Shown here in pieces: positions 7,243 through 15,984 of a DNA stretch of 64,000 bases. The notes under the pieces are model-generated. The model saw nothing but the letters and a program-made list of their open reading frames with translations. It made no database searches and had not been told where the DNA came from. A program made the translations under genes and the position numbers. The stretch lies in NCBI GenBank assembly GCA_016213725.1, contig JACQZS010000135.1, positions 1 to 64,000 of the forward strand. The letters run 5' to 3'. The DNA is from Acidobacteriota bacterium (GTDB lineage Bacteria; Acidobacteriota; Terriglobia; Bryobacterales; Bryobacteraceae). The first letter of the stretch is position 1; each line of letters starts with the position of its first letter.

Positions 7243-9531
7243 TTACACCCTGGCTCCCCGACCTCTCGGGGCCGGAATCAGGAACGAGCCGTGCTTTTGG
7301 ATTAGGATCTGTCGCTGCCGCTCAACTTGAGGGTCGCCGGGGTGTTCCGCCTCCCAATCCTCAAGCCACCGATTTCGTTCGCGGGTGTCACCGAGCATAT
7401 CGAGGCAGATGACGGCCGCACAGTAAATGGCAGAGCTGATCGCTCGTTCGCCGCCGCTCAGTGCCTCGGGCGACTTGATATATGCCTTTGCGTCGTCAGC
7501 GGCCTCACGCCACATTTTTTCCGCTTTCTCCCGATGCATGCCCCGATGGAAATCAAAGCCAGCCTGCTTCTTGGCAAAGATCTTGCGCTCCATCACTTCA
7601 TAGAAATCCGGGAATACCTTGATGGCTCGATCGGCGACGGAGATTGCCCTGGACCATTCTTTCTCCCCGATCTCCATTCCAACCCACTGCAGGTACATGT
7701 CTCTGCGACCGCTCTTCAGCTTTGCGGCCGACTCGAATTGTGTCCGTGCGTCAGCCAGGCGGCCCATACGCTTATAGACGTAGCCGAGGAAACTGTGTAG
7801 ATCAGGGGCCTGTGGATACTTTTCGAGAGCTTCTAACAAGATCTGCTCCGACTCTTGGTATCGGTCCGCGTTCAGGCGAAGTTGGGCCTGTCGGATGAGT
7901 GCGCCCACCATGCCGGAAGCGACTTCGGGCATTTGTCCCCTGAGCATCTTGCTGGCGCGCTCAATCCGGGCATAGAAGTCACTCTGGCCCTCGACGAGCC
8001 GGACCAACTTCTTCGTGTTCAGGTTGATATCGAAGCGCTGTTCAGCTTCGATCACTTTGGGCTTGGGAAACAGGAATAGCGTCTGCAGCTCAGAGAGCGC
8101 CGAAAGCAGACGATCCTCCGACATTTCTAGAATGCTTTCGAGCTCAGCGTATGAAATCGGCCCGTCGGTTACGGCGGCGGCGACAAGGATCTTCTTCCCG
8201 TCCTGTGAGAGTCTTTCCATCTCCCTCTGCAGTGCGTACTTCCGGGCCTCGTCGCCACGACGTTCAGCCCATGTGCTCAGTGCTTTCTTGACATCAACGA
8301 TTCTTGTCAAACGCAGGAGATCATCCATGTAGAGCGGGGAACCGTCGGTCACCTTGACCAGCTCCGAGATTACCTGAGGTGTGAATTGCTGGCCGTCGAG
8401 CCCATAGAGATGGACCCGCGAGCGAATGAAGCTCTCTGCCTCGTCCTTCTCAAAGCCCTTCACCACGTAGCTGCGAACCCCAGGTATGTCACGCCGAGAG
8501 GTCAGCAGCACTGCCGACTGCGTGTGTGGGATTTCGTACGTGAACAGGCTGACCACATCGCTGTCTTCAAGAAGGGTGTCAATATCGTCGCCGACGATGA
8601 AGGCTGGATAGGAATTCAGGTAGTCTAGGAGGAGGCGCTTTCTCTCCTCGAAGGGTTTCGAGAAGTCGTCTGTAACCGCTCCGTATTCGGACAGCAAACG
8701 ATTGACGGCATCGTCGACTGTTGAGAAGTCGGGGGAATCGATGCTCACAACCTTACCTTCTTGGAACCGGCGGCGCTTCGCGCTGAGCCAGACGATGAGT
8801 TGGAAGCGCCCAGGAGCGTCGGCCAACTGCTGTGCATACCGGTAGGCTACAGCCGACTTGCCTTTGCCGCCGTCGCCAGCCAGGAGGCAACGACGGTTGT
8901 CCAACTGGTCGAAGTGCGACTTGACCTGCTCCAGCAACCCCGTCCGGCCGACGAACTCCATGTAGATCGAATCCTGCGGCGGCAGTTGCCGCAGGGCAGA
9001 TGCTCCCGCAGTTGGCCCCCCAGCCAGACTATCCCTCAGCTTGGCGAGTTCGGCGGCCTCAACCGACAGACCGAGCGCATCCAGAATCTGCTTAGCATCA
9101 ACCAAGAGGCCGAAAGCTTCATCGTAGGGAACCTCCTCCTCGACCGGGTGGGACAGAGGGTCACGACAGTCTTTCATCTGCTTGAGGTTGCCGAGGAGCT
9201 TACTCTTGACGGGACGGGGTTGAGTTGAGGGATGCCCCCCGTTGGCAGAGAAGATCTTATCGAAGAAGCGATCGAAGATTTCGAAGAAATGATTGACACC
9301 GAGAAGATCATAGTCGTCCCGGATTGTCGTCGCTGTCCCGCCGGTCTCCCGAGACTGAGTCGCGTTGGTCGCGGCTTTCGTCCAGCTCTCACCGAAGAGC
9401 CGCTTCATCTGCTGCAGGTGGTCGTTCGGAAAGGCTCGTGGCAGGCGCTCCCGAATAAAGCCAACCATGGCGTTGCGAAACACTCGCTGGATGCCTTGAT
9501 AACAGATCGCGTTATTGTCAAGCATTTGCAT
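7243..9531 (-). CDS. HEPN-STAND NTPase-TPR protein
   Basis: The start at 9531 overlaps the upstream stop (TGATG), giving 762 residues; the longer track ORF runs antisense through the neighbour. The N-terminal ~150 residues look like a Swt1-type HEPN domain with an R-x4-H motif (Arg123 to His128 in CRDPLSHP), the ribonuclease signature of HEPN proteins. A STAND/NB-ARC-like NTPase follows, with P-loop LAGDGGKGKSA (Lys225), a FIVGDDIDTLL Walker B region and LTSRRDIP. The C-terminal ~250 residues are TPR-like. This is the architecture of a sensor-effector: TPRs detect, the NTPase oligomerises and HEPN cleaves RNA. Whether the HEPN motif is active cannot be judged from sequence alone. Confidence 0.72.
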   Translation of the reverse strand: MQMLDNNAICYQGIQRVFRNAMVGFIRERLPRAFPNDHLQQMKRLFGESWTKAATNATQSRETGGTATTIRDDYDLLGVNHFFEIFDRFFDKIFSANGGHPSTQPRPVKSKLLGNLKQMKDCRDPLSHPVEEEVPYDEAFGLLVDAKQILDALGLSVEAAELAKLRDSLAGGPTAGASALRQLPPQDSIYMEFVGRTGLLEQVKSHFDQLDNRRCLLAGDGGKGKSAVAYRYAQQLADAPGRFQLIVWLSAKRRRFQEGKVVSIDSPDFSTVDDAVNRLLSEYGAVTDDFSKPFEERKRLLLDYLNSYPAFIVGDDIDTLLEDSDVVSLFTYEIPHTQSAVLLTSRRDIPGVRSYVVKGFEKDEAESFIRSRVHLYGLDGQQFTPQVISELVKVTDGSPLYMDDLLRLTRIVDVKKALSTWAERRGDEARKYALQREMERLSQDGKKILVAAAVTDGPISYAELESILEMSEDRLLSALSELQTLFLFPKPKVIEAEQRFDINLNTKKLVRLVEGQSDFYARIERASKMLRGQMPEVASGMVGALIRQAQLRLNADRYQESEQILLEALEKYPQAPDLHSFLGYVYKRMGRLADARTQFESAAKLKSGRRDMYLQWVGMEIGEKEWSRAISVADRAIKVFPDFYEVMERKIFAKKQAGFDFHRGMHREKAEKMWREAADDAKAYIKSPEALSGGERAISSAIYCAAVICLDMLGDTRERNRWLEDWEAEHPGDPQVERQRQILIQKHGSFLIPAPRGRGARV

Positions 9532-10439
9532 CACCCTTCGATGAACAACTGTTGCTGCTGTACCGGCTTGCCTCCGGTTCTTCGCCGATCCCGCGGTTCG
9601 AACCTGGTGTGCTCGGCCAGGCCCAGCAGAGCCTCCACTTGACCGGCGGCACGCATTACCTGGTACACGTCGATTTGGTCGATCGTGGTGTTGTCCCGGA
9701 CATAGTCCTTCAGATACGTCTCCGACGCAGACTGAACGCCGTTCCGAGCGCAAACGAGATACGCCACGGATTCGGCCTCGAGTTCTGCTTGTGTGTGGTC
9801 AGGTCGGGGACGCTCTGGCACGTTCAGCTTCTTGTCTGGCCCAAGATGACCGAGAAACAGGTGCGCCAACTCATGGGCCACCGTCGTGAACTGCACGGGT
9901 GGCTGGTGGTTGCGATTGACGTGCATCCGATACTCTGTGGCCTCTTTGTCGTCTGCGGGCCGCTTGATCACCCGGATGGAGCCCGCCCGCTGGTCGCCGG
10001 CGTCGACCAGACACCAATCGATGTTCTTCCGCCGAAGCGGTTCGGCGAAGGATGCGATTCTCTCCGCGTCGACCGGTCCCTGTGCGTAGAAGGAGAAGAC
10101 ATCTCGAGGCAGTTCGGCACCTTCCGTATCCACGACGTCATACACAAGTGCGACCGGCCCAAACGGCCACAGGATCAAGAGCGGACGCACGCCGTCCTTG
10201 GGTTTCCTTCCAAAACGAACCTGCCAGTCAAAGGCCGAAGCCGCGAAGCGCAAGCCGGGCTTCTGGACTTGGAGAAGCATGGCATTGAACGGTGCGAAGT
10301 TGCGCATCCGGGCCACGAACTCAAGCAGTTGCTGATAGTCCTTGCTCTTCGTGTAAAGCCGCGAGTCAGTTAGCAGCTGATCCAATAGGGACCGGGTGGC
10401 GTCGTTTTCGAAAGGGATCGATTGAGAATCGTTTTGCAT
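9531..10439 (-). CDS. ArdC/ImmA-IrrE-like metallopeptidase
   Basis: A 302-residue protein. The N-terminal part (about 30-110) resembles the single-stranded-DNA-binding region of ArdC-type antirestriction proteins: YQQLLEFVARMRNFAPFNAML, then a trp-rich segment on a plasmid-protein-like scaffold. The C-terminal half has a zinc-metallopeptidase motif, VAHELAHLFLGH, and a downstream LEAESVAYLVC that would supply the third ligand. Proteins of this kind cleave regulators or block restriction. It lies 14 bases after the large helicase gene and overlaps the HEPN-STAND gene, so it belongs to the operon. It could tame the island's nucleases or act as a switch. Confidence 0.75.
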   Translation of the reverse strand: MQNDSQSIPFENDATRSLLDQLLTDSRLYTKSKDYQQLLEFVARMRNFAPFNAMLLQVQKPGLRFAASAFDWQVRFGRKPKDGVRPLLILWPFGPVALVYDVVDTEGAELPRDVFSFYAQGPVDAERIASFAEPLRRKNIDWCLVDAGDQRAGSIRVIKRPADDKEATEYRMHVNRNHQPPVQFTTVAHELAHLFLGHLGPDKKLNVPERPRPDHTQAELEAESVAYLVCARNGVQSASETYLKDYVRDNTTIDQIDVYQVMRAAGQVEALLGLAEHTRFEPRDRRRTGGKPVQQQQLFIEG

Positions 10440-10453
10440 TGTGGCTCAGCGCC

Positions 10454-13400
10454 TCATACCACCGCTTCCGCAGCACCTGGCAAGCCCAGCGCGGTCCTGA
10501 GCTGATCGACACACACCTGAGGGGTGCTGAAAATCTGTGGGCCAAGAAAGCGAAGGACTATCCATCCGTCGGCCTGGAGCAGGTTGGACTGGCGGCCGTC
10601 ATGTATGCGCTGGCGCAGCGAGGAGTGGAACTCCATGCCGTCGGCGTAAATCAAGATCCTTCGTGGTGTGGTGTAAGCAAAATCCGCTCGCGTCAGTAGT
10701 CTGCCTAGGCCATCGCGAACTTCATGCTGCTTCGCCGGCTCGGGGAGGCCGGCGGCACGTATCGCCCTGAGCAGGGCCAACTCAATCGGAGATTCACAGC
10801 CCTCGCGGCGCGCCTCCTCCCACTCCGGCCCTTCCGTTGGCACCGGGGCGACCGGCGTCGCAATCGGCGACAAACCGCTCGCGGCCGCGACGCGCAAGTA
10901 GGGCATCGCCAACCGCCAGTTCAGCAGACCGTGCACCCGCTGATTCCGATAGCTGCGGAGGCACCGGTAGCAGGACGCAGGACAGTCATGCCCATCAAGG
11001 TGGCGGATCGCTGCCTGCACGACCGAGTTGAACTCTCGCAAGAGCCCATCAATCACTCCGGCGCCGCCCAATACCTTGTCGGCGAAGAGGATCTCCAGCG
11101 CTCGCGACCGGCCATCGGCATCGCGCGCGGTAAGCACCATGACCTCAAGATCGTCATCGTTGAGTTCGAAGTGCTTCAGTGCCCCTTCCAGAAGCGCCGC
11201 ACCGATGGACCAAGCCCAGGACACGCCGTCTTCGTGTTGCTCGGCAAGTCCAGGAACAATCAGACGAAGAGTATCGGCCCTTCCCTGGTGCCCCAATACA
11301 ACTTCACGGGGTTCGCCGTTACAGCGCTGGGCATGGGGATCCTGGTCGGCGCGCGGATCGCGCGCTTGCCGCCGGCCCCGTTGCGGTTGACCCTCCGGAG
11401 GATGCACGGGACGAACCCACTCGCCACACGTGCCGCAGAGGCGGAATGGCTCGGGCCGCCCGCCGTTTCTTGGAGCGTCACCATCCGGGCTGTTGTCTAT
11501 GGAGCCGTGGTTGACCCACCAGATCTGCTCCTGCCGCCTTTTCTCGAGCCGCCAGGCACCCAGCGCCCATGCCTCGGCCGGCACATCCCGCTGAGGATGC
11601 GACCGCACATCGTACACCCCCTGTTGGCGCTCTTCCTCGCTGTCCGGCTCCACTTCGTCGAGCCAGGCCTGAAATGCCGCAGCATCCCACGCCTCCTGGT
11701 TCGCGCCTGACAGTTCCGCATTGCATCGACGGCAATTGTTGTTCGAAGCCTGCGCAAGCCCGCAAACGGGACACTCCGTATACACGAATCGTTCCGGGCC
11801 GCGTCCCGTGCCCAGCGCCCCGGGGCGGTTCAGTGCCAGACCGCGGACTCTCCAGCGGTGCCCCCGGGCGTAGACTGTCTGGCCGGGACAGAACTCTCGT
11901 TGCGCCTGCATCCTTCCGGCAAAGATAACGTCCGGGTCAAGACCCAGCGACAGAGACCCCGGGTCCCCGGGGAAGGCGTAACCCGGAAGCAGGCCGGCCT
12001 CAGCCAGAACTGTCGGCAGATAGGAGTACTTGTAGTCTGCGCGAAGCTTCTGGGCGAGACGCCGGTAGGATGCCTCCGTAATCTCCTCCGCGCGATTCAG
12101 CCCAACCCTCGTGCCGAGCTCACTCATTCGGCGCACAGCCTCGGCAATCAGGGCCCCACGTTGCTCGATCACACCACGCACGCGACGAGGAAACCCTGAA
12201 ACGACGGATTCCAACCATTTCGCCGTAACGCCCGGCACTGCCCCAAAGATCTCCTGAGCGCGAGCGCGTGCTGGCGGCGCGGCCTGTTCGAGTCGCTGGA
12301 CCAGGACGTTCATGTTGCTTTCGATCACGGTTCCACGATCCGTCAGTAACGGTTCGAGGTTGCTCGCGAATTCGAGGGCCGCCTCTTCCACCACCAGGCT
12401 ATTCACATGCCGTTCGATCGCCGCCAGATTCTCCAGATTGAACCGGGGCGGCGGGATCGCGCCGGAGATCACTTCGTCGGGGTGGTCGAAGAAGTAGCCA
12501 TCGTGCGGTGTGCCTCGGGCGAACCCAGCGATGATGCCCGTGCGCGTTTCTCGTCCCGTCCGGCCCGCCCGCTGTGCGTAGTTGGCGGGGCTGGGTGGCA
12601 CGTTGCGCATGGCCACCCCCTCCAGATCGCCGATGTTCACGCCGAGCTCGAGCGTCGGTGTGCAAACAAGAACATTCGGGCGCGGTGGGTTCTGCTTGAA
12701 GCCCTCCTCCGCTCGCAAACGTTCTTCCTCTGTAACGGCGGCGGAATGTTCGCCCGGCAATAGGGCCGGGGCGTAAGGCGCCGCAATCGAACGCGCATGC
12801 AGGTTTCGTTCTACTAAGGCGCCAGCGTAAACCTGCATGGTCCCGCTACATCGGGGTCGCGCGCACCCCGCCCCGATGGAGCCATTGGCCTCGATTCGGC
12901 CGCACACGACACAGCGCGCGTAGGTCCCGGCCACGCAGACTTCAATCACGTCGTGCCGTAGAAGCAGCCCTTCGGCTTCTCCCGCATTCCTGCCAATTCG
13001 ACCTCTCACCAGGAAACGGCCGCCCTCCAGCAGCCACCGCAACGCGGCGTCGAGTGACGCTTCCGTTGCCTGATCACCCAGGCTCTGCCGCCACACGCTC
13101 TGCGGACCAGCCGGCATGCCCGTCCGGTTCCAGCAACCGAAAAGCTTGTAGGTCTGCCGCTGTTCCGAGCTGAGTCCTGGATCACGGAACGCAACCGGAA
13201 TGCCGACTTCCCGCCCGGGGGTGATGTCATACTCCCGGGCCGTCGAGTCATTCCCTCGCAAATAGCGCCGCAATGCCTCGTGGGATACCGCACGCCGAGT
13301 TCGGAAGAGATCCAGCAATCGCTTCACCGCCGTCCGCGCGCGGCCCAAGTCGAGACCCTGCGTCCGAACGAGTTCAGCAAATTCCTCCCCTTCGAGTTCC

Positions 13401-15562
13401 TCGTCAAGGAGCGAATAGCGGATCTCCACCAATCCAAGCCGCTCCAGGCTCTGGCGGACGTTCGGGGCGATGACGAATTCATGCAGGAGTGCTCCGTCGA
13501 GCTTCCTTCTCCGCCGCTCCCGCTCATCCCGGCTGCAACGAGCCGTATAGTCCCCGGCCCCGACGTACTCCTCGTGGATGCGATCTTCCAGCCAGCGCAA
13601 GTCATGTGGCTGCGGCGCTCCCGCAAGCGACCCGTAGATGAACCGGCGGAGCCTCAGTAGCCTCTCCGCCCCTTCGATGAACCGTGCTTGGTGAGCAGCG
13701 TCCTGCCGGCTGTCGGTAAAGATCAGCAGTTTCCTCCGCTGCTGGGGAAGCTCGCGCAACAGAGTGCGTGAAACATGCGTGAGCGCGGAGGAATTCCCAA
13801 GGCTCACCGAGGTGATGACGTCGAAACGGCCGTACCGGCTCCGGCACACGGGGCAGTTAGTCCCGCGGCCGCGCAGCAAGCGCACCGGCCGGAGTGGCGT
13901 ACTGCAGCCACAAGCCCGTTCCTCTGGGTTCTCGGTCAGCACAAGACACTGCGGGCATAGCCAGTGCGTGGCATCGGGTACTTCTGGCTGAGCCGGTGCA
14001 TCGTCGCCGGCGCTCTCTTCGCCTTCTCCCTCCTCGGGGAGGTCCTCCGGCTCCACTTCAACCGTGGCACCGGGCGGGTCATAGACGAAAGTCGTTCTTC
14101 GGCTGGACCGCCGGGAGAGCCATGGCGCAAGAGCGGATGCGCCGCCGCTATAATCTTGCTCCCGCCCAACGAAAAAATCCCATCCACACGTGCGACACAG
14201 CGCGAGCGGCAACGACCGGCTGCCGCATGCGTCGCAGGTTTCCACGCCGGAGTCCAGCAGTTTCCCGCAGTCCGGGTTCGTGCAGCGCCAGAAGCGCGCC
14301 AAGCCGCGTAGGAAACGATGGACACGCGGGCGCAGGCGTAGCGGATTGTCGGGCGGGAGACACGGTCCGGCCAGAAGCGCCGCCTGGATTTCTCGTTCTA
14401 AGGCTTCCGGTGCAACTCCCTGTCGCTCCTGCCGCTCCGCCAGCCTATCCCTCACCCATGACACCGGCCGCGGCTCCTTCAGCCAATCGAGCAGCAGGTA
14501 GGGCAAGAGGCTAGACTCCCAACAAGCCTCGACCGTCGGGAGATCCTGCCTGGCCAACTTGCGGGCAAGCGACAGGACCCGTTGGTTATCGTCGGGGTCA
14601 AATCCTTGCAGGTCCTGGCCGGTGAGGTCAGGAGGAGGCGGGAGGCGCAGTCCTTCGGGAGGTTGTGGGACGATTGACTGCTCCCGAATCACCGCATCCG
14701 GCGGCGTCGGCTGTCCCGTCAGCCGAGTGAAAAAGTCAGCCACCCCCTGGCGCGGATCTCCGTCGCCGGATTGCAGTGTGGCGGAAGTACCAATGAAGAC
14801 CGGACTGGCTTGGCCGAGTGCGGCCCGGAGGCGCCGCAGAAGGCAGGCGACATCCGTCCCCAGAGCGCCCTTGTAGGTGTGCACTTCGTCCAGCACGATG
14901 AACCGAACCGCATGGTTCTTGAAGATGGCCCTGCCGTCGCCGCGCAGCAGCAGGTATTCGAGCATCCGGTAGTTGGTGAGCAGAATATCCGGAGGATGCG
15001 CGCGAAACTCAGCCCGGGTGAGACGTTCGTTATCGGGTATTCCCTCGGGGCGCTGGCCTGTCCATTGTCGAGTCTCCCCCGTGTAGACGCCGAAGCCTAC
15101 CTTTGTGCCGGTCAGCAATCGGCGGATTCGGTCGCGCTGGTCATTGGCCAGCGCGTTCATCGGATAGACGATCACGGCCTTCACCACGTCCGGCTGGGCC
15201 GCACGTAGGCAGTGGTCGATGATTGGCATCAAGAACGCTTCTGTCTTGCCCGACCCCGTCCCGGTTGCGATCACCGTAGGCTCGCCCGCCAGGATTCGCC
15301 GGGTGGCCGCCGCTTGGTGAGAGTACGGCGTCTCGGCGATGGCTCCGATGCGCTGGCGCGTTTCCGGCAATAGCTCCGTGAGCGCCGGGCCATTCGCGTA
15401 CGGCAGCGCCAGCGAGACAAACGGCTCCCGGGTGAGAAATCCCTCGCGCTCTACTGCCGTGCGGAAGTCCTGCTTCAACCGCTCCTGGCGCGGCGCGAAC
15501 GTGGTGGTCAGCAACTCCAGGTAATCCGTACGAAGTTGCTCGGCGATGCGGAGCGGGTTCAT
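10454..15562 (-). CDS. DEAD helicase-DUF1998-nuclease fusion
   Basis: A 1702-residue protein. I start at 15562, where ATGA overlaps the DUF5615 stop. Order: helicase core with Walker A ATGTGSGKTEAF (Lys106) and LDEVHTYKG (DEVH at 225-228); several Cys4 zinc ribbons (CTNPDCG..CDACG, CRTCG, CPQC, CPVC); helicase C-terminal half with YAQRAGRTGR; DUF1998-type Cys cluster CPASCYRCLRSYRNQ; and a last ~110 residues like DUF559/Vsr-type nucleases (CESPIELALLRAI, ADFAY, YADGMEFH, WIVLRF). The usual acidic residue before xDG is Tyr here, so catalysis is uncertain. In DISARM, helicase (DrmA), DUF1998 (DrmB) and nuclease (DrmC) are separate proteins; here one chain appears to combine comparable modules. 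Confidence 0.82.
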   Translation of the reverse strand: MNPLRIAEQLRTDYLELLTTTFAPRQERLKQDFRTAVEREGFLTREPFVSLALPYANGPALTELLPETRQRIGAIAETPYSHQAAATRRILAGEPTVIATGTGSGKTEAFLMPIIDHCLRAAQPDVVKAVIVYPMNALANDQRDRIRRLLTGTKVGFGVYTGETRQWTGQRPEGIPDNERLTRAEFRAHPPDILLTNYRMLEYLLLRGDGRAIFKNHAVRFIVLDEVHTYKGALGTDVACLLRRLRAALGQASPVFIGTSATLQSGDGDPRQGVADFFTRLTGQPTPPDAVIREQSIVPQPPEGLRLPPPPDLTGQDLQGFDPDDNQRVLSLARKLARQDLPTVEACWESSLLPYLLLDWLKEPRPVSWVRDRLAERQERQGVAPEALEREIQAALLAGPCLPPDNPLRLRPRVHRFLRGLARFWRCTNPDCGKLLDSGVETCDACGSRSLPLALCRTCGWDFFVGREQDYSGGASALAPWLSRRSSRRTTFVYDPPGATVEVEPEDLPEEGEGEESAGDDAPAQPEVPDATHWLCPQCLVLTENPEERACGCSTPLRPVRLLRGRGTNCPVCRSRYGRFDVITSVSLGNSSALTHVSRTLLRELPQQRRKLLIFTDSRQDAAHQARFIEGAERLLRLRRFIYGSLAGAPQPHDLRWLEDRIHEEYVGAGDYTARCSRDERERRRRKLDGALLHEFVIAPNVRQSLERLGLVEIRYSLLDEELEGEEFAELVRTQGLDLGRARTAVKRLLDLFRTRRAVSHEALRRYLRGNDSTAREYDITPGREVGIPVAFRDPGLSSEQRQTYKLFGCWNRTGMPAGPQSVWRQSLGDQATEASLDAALRWLLEGGRFLVRGRIGRNAGEAEGLLLRHDVIEVCVAGTYARCVVCGRIEANGSIGAGCARPRCSGTMQVYAGALVERNLHARSIAAPYAPALLPGEHSAAVTEEERLRAEEGFKQNPPRPNVLVCTPTLELGVNIGDLEGVAMRNVPPSPANYAQRAGRTGRETRTGIIAGFARGTPHDGYFFDHPDEVISGAIPPPRFNLENLAAIERHVNSLVVEEAALEFASNLEPLLTDRGTVIESNMNVLVQRLEQAAPPARARAQEIFGAVPGVTAKWLESVVSGFPRRVRGVIEQRGALIAEAVRRMSELGTRVGLNRAEEITEASYRRLAQKLRADYKYSYLPTVLAEAGLLPGYAFPGDPGSLSLGLDPDVIFAGRMQAQREFCPGQTVYARGHRWRVRGLALNRPGALGTGRGPERFVYTECPVCGLAQASNNNCRRCNAELSGANQEAWDAAAFQAWLDEVEPDSEEERQQGVYDVRSHPQRDVPAEAWALGAWRLEKRRQEQIWWVNHGSIDNSPDGDAPRNGGRPEPFRLCGTCGEWVRPVHPPEGQPQRGRRQARDPRADQDPHAQRCNGEPREVVLGHQGRADTLRLIVPGLAEQHEDGVSWAWSIGAALLEGALKHFELNDDDLEVMVLTARDADGRSRALEILFADKVLGGAGVIDGLLREFNSVVQAAIRHLDGHDCPASCYRCLRSYRNQRVHGLLNWRLAMPYLRVAAASGLSPIATPVAPVPTEGPEWEEARREGCESPIELALLRAIRAAGLPEPAKQHEVRDGLGRLLTRADFAYTTPRRILIYADGMEFHSSLRQRIHDGRQSNLLQADGWIVLRFLGPQIFSTPQVCVDQLRTALGLPGAAEAVV

Positions 15563-15984
15563 CGTTTCCTCCGGTAGTTCACAACTCCCCAGCACTGGCT
15601 TCGGGTGCGATGCTTGCCCTTGATGCTGACCTCTACATACTGCCAGTCCTTCTGGCCGCACTCTTGGACGTACCAAGTGATGAAGTGACGAAACAGCTCC
15701 GTGGCGCGCAACTCGCTGTCTTCAATCCCGTCAGCTTGATAAACCAGGACAACAGGTCCGTGCAGTATTTCGTCCTTCGTCAGTTGAGGCAGAAAACCCA
15801 CATCTCTCGTTATCAGCAACGCCTGACGACGAGAAGCTAAACGCCAAACAGCTTTATCAGCAATGCCACTTTCATGCTCGGCGATCCAATAGACTGAGTA
15901 CCCGAGTTGCTCGAGCGCGGTGACGATCTCCCGAGGTATGTTCTCGTCCGCGACAACTGATTTGGGCAGTGGCAAGGCTCTCAT
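15559..15984 (-). CDS. DUF5615 PIN-like toxin-type protein
   Basis: This 141-residue protein starts with a PIN-like acidic cluster (VVADENIPREIVTALEQLGY) and has LLITRDVGFLP, both typical of DUF5615 (Mut7-C/PIN-like) proteins. The family is usually encoded next to a DUF433 protein and thought to act as a toxin-like ribonuclease. Here the DUF433 domain is not a separate gene but the C-terminus of the upstream methyltransferase. The gene overlaps the methyltransferase stop and the helicase start by four bases on each side, so production should be tied to both. Confidence 0.82.
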   Translation of the reverse strand: MRALPLPKSVVADENIPREIVTALEQLGYSVYWIAEHESGIADKAVWRLASRRQALLITRDVGFLPQLTKDEILHGPVVLVYQADGIEDSELRATELFRHFITWYVQECGQKDWQYVEVSIKGKHRTRSQCWGVVNYRRKR

